From positions 27,005,841 through 27,069,840 of the forward strand of contig NC_092575.1 of the NCBI RefSeq assembly GCF_037975245.1: a stretch of 64,000 bases of DNA, written 5' to 3'. Both the position numbers and the translations under genes were made by a program. The notes beneath the pieces were generated by a model. It ran no database searches. It saw only the letters and a list, made by a program, of their open reading frames with translations, and was not told the origin of the DNA. The DNA is from Apostichopus japonicus (lineage: Eukaryota; Echinodermata; Holothuroidea; Aspidochirotida; Stichopodidae). Positions 62,901-64,000 of this stretch are shown one piece after another (the stretch's first letter is position 1; the number at the start of each line of letters is the position of its first letter).

Positions 62901-63464
62901 ATCTGTTTATGTAAAGTGTATGAGAGTAAAGATACTTTAGATGGGTTTTTATTCCTCTTTTGTAGATTGTGTTGTCCTTCAAACAATACACTGACATCAG
63001 ATTGTTGATCTGTTTACAGTTGTCTTAATTTTAGTGTGTAAAGGTAAAGAGCACACAGGATAACATGATTAACCAATCATTCATTCCTCATCTTTGTTTA
63101 CTATTGTTGTATTTTAGGTTTGACTCCTTTGGTGGTACTTTTTTAAAATAAATTCAGTATTTTTTCTTCACTTTTCATTAGCAATTTACATTAGCAATTA
63201 AGTTTTTAGATGAAATGATAATTTCTTATTGGAATCTTACTCCTGCAGGCTGTGGTCCATGTTCTTGGACTTGAGAGAAGAAACCGCGTGTTTGCTGGGT
63301 TGTACATGGGCCGCTCTGACACTGCTCTGATGGTACGGCAGGCAGCGCTACACGTATGGAAGGTGGTGGTGGTGAATACGCCAAGAACGCTGAAGGAGAT
63401 CTTGTCAACCTTGTTCAGATTATTACTGGGATGTTTGGCTAGCACCAGTTACGATAAGAGACAG
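27327..63464 (+). CDS. GCN1: GCN1, ribosome-bound activator of the GCN2 eIF2-alpha kinase (5' 37 exons, partial)
   Basis: The start codon at 27327 opens MAANTE, matching vertebrate MAADTQ. Thirty-seven exons give exactly 1959 codons with every splice phase agreeing. Human GCN1 has 2671 residues, so about the last quarter, including the GCN2-binding RWD-binding region, lies beyond the window. GCN1 is a giant HEAT-repeat protein that clamps onto stalled or collided ribosomes and passes the signal to GCN2, which phosphorylates eIF2-alpha. Near-identical landmarks include [85 protein letters not shown] and [18 protein letters not shown]. Exon coordinates are given in the five block entries below. 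Identification is firm; only the far introns and UTRs are unresolved. Confidence 0.97.
27831..28062. mobile_element. PIF/Harbinger-like MITE with TTA target duplication
   Basis: The 232-bp element has long inverted ends: AGCCCGGGTCACATCTGCGC at the left and the complement of the same sequence at the right, continuing through ATTCAACACGCGATTCAACT. It is flanked by TTA at 27828-27830 and 28063-28065. A 3-bp TWA duplication fits the PIF/Harbinger superfamily. No coding capacity. It lies in GCN1 intron 2. Confidence 0.8.
31320..31366. repeat. Perfect 18-bp inverted repeat with 11-base loop
   Basis: TTTGGTTCCCCCCACCCC (31320-31337) pairs exactly with GGGGTGGGGGGAACCAAA (31349-31366) in GCN1 intron 6. 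The resulting hairpin would be very stable in the pre-mRNA. It is too short for a typical animal pre-miRNA. Confidence 0.8.
33026..33200 (+). repeat. 87-bp tandem duplication covering the exon 9 / intron 9 junction
   Basis: The last 35 bases of GCN1 exon 9 with its GTGAGT donor and about 50 bases of intron (33026-33112) are repeated at 33113-33200. The second copy keeps AAATGTGGCCAAGCATTTCA and GGTGAGTT but has several substitutions, so it holds a decoy donor inside intron 9. Confidence 0.85.
36451..36530. repeat. AT-rich microsatellite
   Basis: Interrupted (TA)n and TATG runs in GCN1 intron 13. Confidence 0.75.
37825..37930. repeat. ACTCAATTG(GTT) short tandem repeat
   Basis: About eight copies of ACTCAATTG, separated by CACTCAATTGG or GTT spacers, begin about 55 bases after the exon 16 donor in GCN1 intron 16. 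Confidence 0.75.
39187..39447 (-). mobile_element. Non-LTR retrotransposon C-terminal fragment
   Basis: On the minus strand, an open frame reads [20 protein letters not shown], then a Pro/Arg-rich stretch to [20 protein letters not shown]. The W-L-G-H-x-x-R ... G-R-P-x-x-R-W-x-D-x-I pattern is the common end of many LINE and RTE-type polyproteins. No RT catalytic core lies nearby, so this is a relic, antisense within GCN1 intron 18. Confidence 0.6.
39945..40030. repeat. ACTCATAATA-type decamer repeat
   Basis: About nine variants of ACTCATAATAT / ACTCGTACTAT in tandem within GCN1 intron 18. Confidence 0.7.
40234..41103 (+). CDS. GCN1: GCN1 exons 19-20: charged helical segment (residues 782-854)
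   Basis: Exons 40234-40327 and 40981-41103 encode [20 protein letters not shown], then a run dominated by Lys and Glu ([20 protein letters not shown]), ending in a Q/E-rich helix. Vertebrate GCN1 has the same block (MKRENKAYSFKEQIIELELK), so a long charged helix after the N-terminal repeats is conserved. A pyrimidine-rich tract with C and T runs precedes the exon 20 acceptor. Confidence 0.93.
41496..47572 (+). CDS. GCN1: GCN1 exons 21-26: variable helical repeats (residues 855-1227)
   Basis: Exons: 41496-41694, 42267-42643, 45212-45335, 46076-46176, 46752-46879 and 47383-47572. Sequence identity with vertebrates is low, but anchors remain: [52 protein letters not shown] and [15 protein letters not shown]. 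Exon 22 is the longest in the window (377 bases). Its donor is the seed of a large minisatellite that fills most of intron 22. Confidence 0.92.
42638..44757 (+). repeat. 44-bp minisatellite, about 48 units, carrying copies of the exon 22 donor
   Basis: The unit reads GACTGGTGAGATTGAATTGT, then CTATAAACTATGAAATCTAT, then CACC. Variants change TGAG to TTAG and TTGA to TAGA. The first unit is the real exon-intron boundary itself (GATCTG, then GTGAGATTGA), so each later unit resembles a 5' splice site of the form CTG/GTGAGA. The array fills most of the 2.57-kb intron 22. There are no spacers, so it is not a CRISPR-like structure. Confidence 0.95.
45480..45522 (-). ncRNA. Hammerhead-ribozyme-like motif, copy 2
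   Basis: The complement reads CTGAAGAAGATCCTGCTAGG, then ATCGAAACGTCAGGCC. It shares the core and stem II of the copy at 22381-22425. It keeps the self-complementary ACGU between GAA and the cleavage-site C, which would allow the dimeric pairing described for Penelope-associated small variants. The stem I partner next to the core (GGAT) pairs poorly with AGGCC. It lies in GCN1 intron 23, antisense. Confidence 0.4.
47774..48710. repeat. 465-bp tandem duplication
   Basis: Copies at 47774-48238 and 48239-48710 are almost identical. Each begins AATGATTTTTATCTCAATAC and carries the same 98-codon frame. A few substitutions separate them. They lie in the 7.7-kb GCN1 intron 26, just before the larger 3.07-kb duplication. 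Confidence 0.9.
48976..50705. mobile_element. hAT-like non-autonomous element, copy 1 (1730 bp)
   Basis: The termini are TAGTGTTCAACCGATTA and its complement, followed inward by ATCGG-rich subterminal repeats at both ends (TCGGAATCGGTACGA). Flanking octamers TACTGGTG and TAATGGTG differ at one base, consistent with an aged 8-bp target duplication. The small internal frames do not resemble a transposase. Confidence 0.75.
50843..50871. repeat. AT microsatellite in duplication copy 1
   Basis: A (TA)n run. The paralogous run in copy 2 (about 53903-53934) is longer, showing length change since duplication. Confidence 0.8.
52044..53763. mobile_element. hAT-like non-autonomous element, copy 2 (1720 bp)
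   Basis: This is the same element with the same flanking octamers (52036-52043 and 53764-53771) inside the second 3.07-kb unit. It was therefore copied by the segmental duplication and not inserted independently. It lacks a stretch of about 52 bases present in copy 1. Confidence 0.75.
55298..60944 (+). CDS. GCN1: GCN1 exons 27-34: conserved central HEAT / eEF3-like region (residues 1228-1736)
   Basis: Exons: 55298-55534, 56043-56237, 56464-56710, 57363-57484, 58139-58253, 59435-59614, 60281-60501 and 60737-60944. This is the best-conserved part. It includes [74 protein letters not shown] and [19 protein letters not shown]. The matching yeast region resembles the HEAT part of elongation factor 3 and contacts Gcn20. 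Introns 29 and 30 hold minisatellites and intron 31 a hAT-like element. Codon use shifts towards C/G-ending codons relative to flanking DNA, as expected for constrained coding sequence. Confidence 0.96.
56733..57214. repeat. 32-bp minisatellite, about 15 units
   Basis: The unit is ATTAATGTAGTATAGTGCTA followed by CCGACAATGGGT; a 30-base variant has GGGAGTAATG. The array starts about 25 bases after the exon 29 donor in GCN1 intron 29. Confidence 0.93.
57525..57762. repeat. 28-bp minisatellite
   Basis: Units of GTAAACTAGGTGGCAGTCGT plus ACCTAAAT, with a longer variant containing GTGACTGGAACTTAAATG at the left. About eight units begin about 40 bases after the exon 30 donor, in GCN1 intron 30. 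Confidence 0.9.
58332..58739. mobile_element. hAT-like MITE with imperfect 8-bp target duplication
   Basis: It begins CAGTAGCGTAACTCCTATGG and ends with the complement of CAGTGGCATAACGATGAGCC. Flanks are CATCTCCA (58324-58331) and TATCTCCA (58740-58747), one mismatch. G-rich and C-rich blocks sit just inside the ends, as in the element at 26284. No transposase. Located in GCN1 intron 31. Confidence 0.75.
61449..63464 (+). CDS. GCN1: GCN1 exons 35-37: repeats leading to the GCN2-binding half (residues 1736-1959)
   Basis: Exons: 61449-61645, 62023-62280 and 63249-63464. They encode [79 protein letters not shown] and [19 protein letters not shown]. The open frame stops at a donor (GTGAGG at 63465). 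The next conserved segment expected from vertebrates (beginning near TIAARTLGDLVRKLGEK) is not in the remaining 536 bases, so exon 38 lies beyond the window. Confidence 0.95.
62315..62640 (+). repeat. TATTG pentanucleotide microsatellite
   Basis: About 65 imperfect copies of (TATTG)n with TGTTG, TACTG and TATTT variants follow GCN1 exon 36. A smaller patch lies at about 62815-62868. All three forward frames stay open here and give Cys/Ile/Val/Leu/Tyr-rich peptides, an artefact of the repeat. Confidence 0.9.
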
Positions 63465-64000
63465 GTGAGGAAGAATTATCATATATCAACAAAACAAAAG
63501 ATCACCATTTAGAACGGGTTTAGAACGGTTTAAACGGGATGAGAAAGATTGTATTATCTGCCTCACTGATGACAATATTTGTGCTTTTCTTAGATCCCAG
63601 ACTCCATCTTGCTTCTGATAATCTTTACTAATACAATGTGCAGCTCGTAGCTCTCTCTTTCTCTCTCGATTTGCAGTTGTGTTAAGTAAAGGGTCATTTT
63701 AATATTTGACACAAGGAAAGACTAATTCAGTAAGCTTGGTAGATAATATATTTTATATGAAGGAATGCTTTTGACTAGTAGTACAGCATATAAGTAAGCA
63801 TTTAATTATAGGTTATTGTAGTTGATTAGCAGCCATATTTGCTCTGAATATTATTAGGATACCCCTTATCCTATTATCTACTGTTTAATGTAGTACTGCT
63901 AATATATTTGGTGTATATGAGTAACATGCCATGGGAGTTGGCCACAGTCAGTAAGTATTCACTTGAGATACTTTTTCTCTCAATAGGGGAATCTTTGCTC
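63465..64000. other. GCN1 intron 37, partial
   Basis: AT-rich sequence without recognisable exons or repeats. A CAATAG near 63990 resembles an acceptor, but the bases after it (GGGAATCTTTGC) do not encode the expected GCN1 continuation. Confidence 0.6.

Noticed and set aside
63985-64000. Possible GCN1 exon 38 start after CAATAG
   Set aside because: The bases that follow do not encode the conserved GCN1 continuation, and too little sequence is available.

Overview
This window looks like nuclear DNA from a marine invertebrate animal, most plausibly a non-vertebrate deuterostome such as an echinoderm. That assignment is inference. It rests on AT-rich, intron-dense sequence with canonical GT..AG splice sites, on three conserved animal genes plus a haem peroxidase, and on many small DNA transposons, LINE tails and microsatellites. 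No prokaryotic operon or CRISPR array was seen. Only exons that could be joined in frame by splice sites and protein similarity are called as genes.

Layout: (1) 384-3248, minus strand: the first five coding exons of a TMEM120 (TACAN) family membrane protein, running off the left edge. (2) 3249-6390: intergenic, with a decayed LINE reverse-transcriptase tail and a transposon end. (3) 6391-16034, plus strand: an 11-exon secreted animal haem peroxidase (MPO/TPO/peroxinectin class). All recognisable catalytic residues are present, but there is a one-base phase clash between exons 5 and 6. Its introns hold a LINE 3' end, an inverted-repeat element and a TTAA-flanked palindromic MITE. (4) 16035-18623: intergenic, with a 121-bp tandem duplication, an AT microsatellite and a pyrimidine-rich tract. 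(5) 18624-23174, plus: a complete 7-exon BCL7 family gene (BAF/SWI-SNF subunit). Its last intron ends in an array of acceptor-like repeats. (6) 23175-27326: a probable long 3' UTR, then a hAT-type MITE with perfect 8-bp target duplications. (7) 27327 to beyond 63464, plus: GCN1, the ribosome-binding activator of the eIF2-alpha kinase GCN2. 37 exons (1959 codons, phase-consistent throughout) are in the window; the C-terminal quarter lies to the right.

The genes do not form a functional cluster. GCN1 acts in translation stress sensing, BCL7 in chromatin remodelling, TMEM120 in membranes and the peroxidase outside the cell. No undescribed gene system was found. The most unusual content is structural. 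Tandem arrays have grown from, or next to, splice sites: about 48 copies of a 44-bp unit carry the GCN1 exon-22 donor, seven units carry an acceptor-like site before BCL7 exon 7, and a duplicated exon-intron junction follows GCN1 exon 9. One GCN1 intron holds a recent 3.07-kb tandem duplication containing a hAT-like element. Two intronic copies of a hammerhead-ribozyme-like motif match what is known from Penelope-like retroelements.
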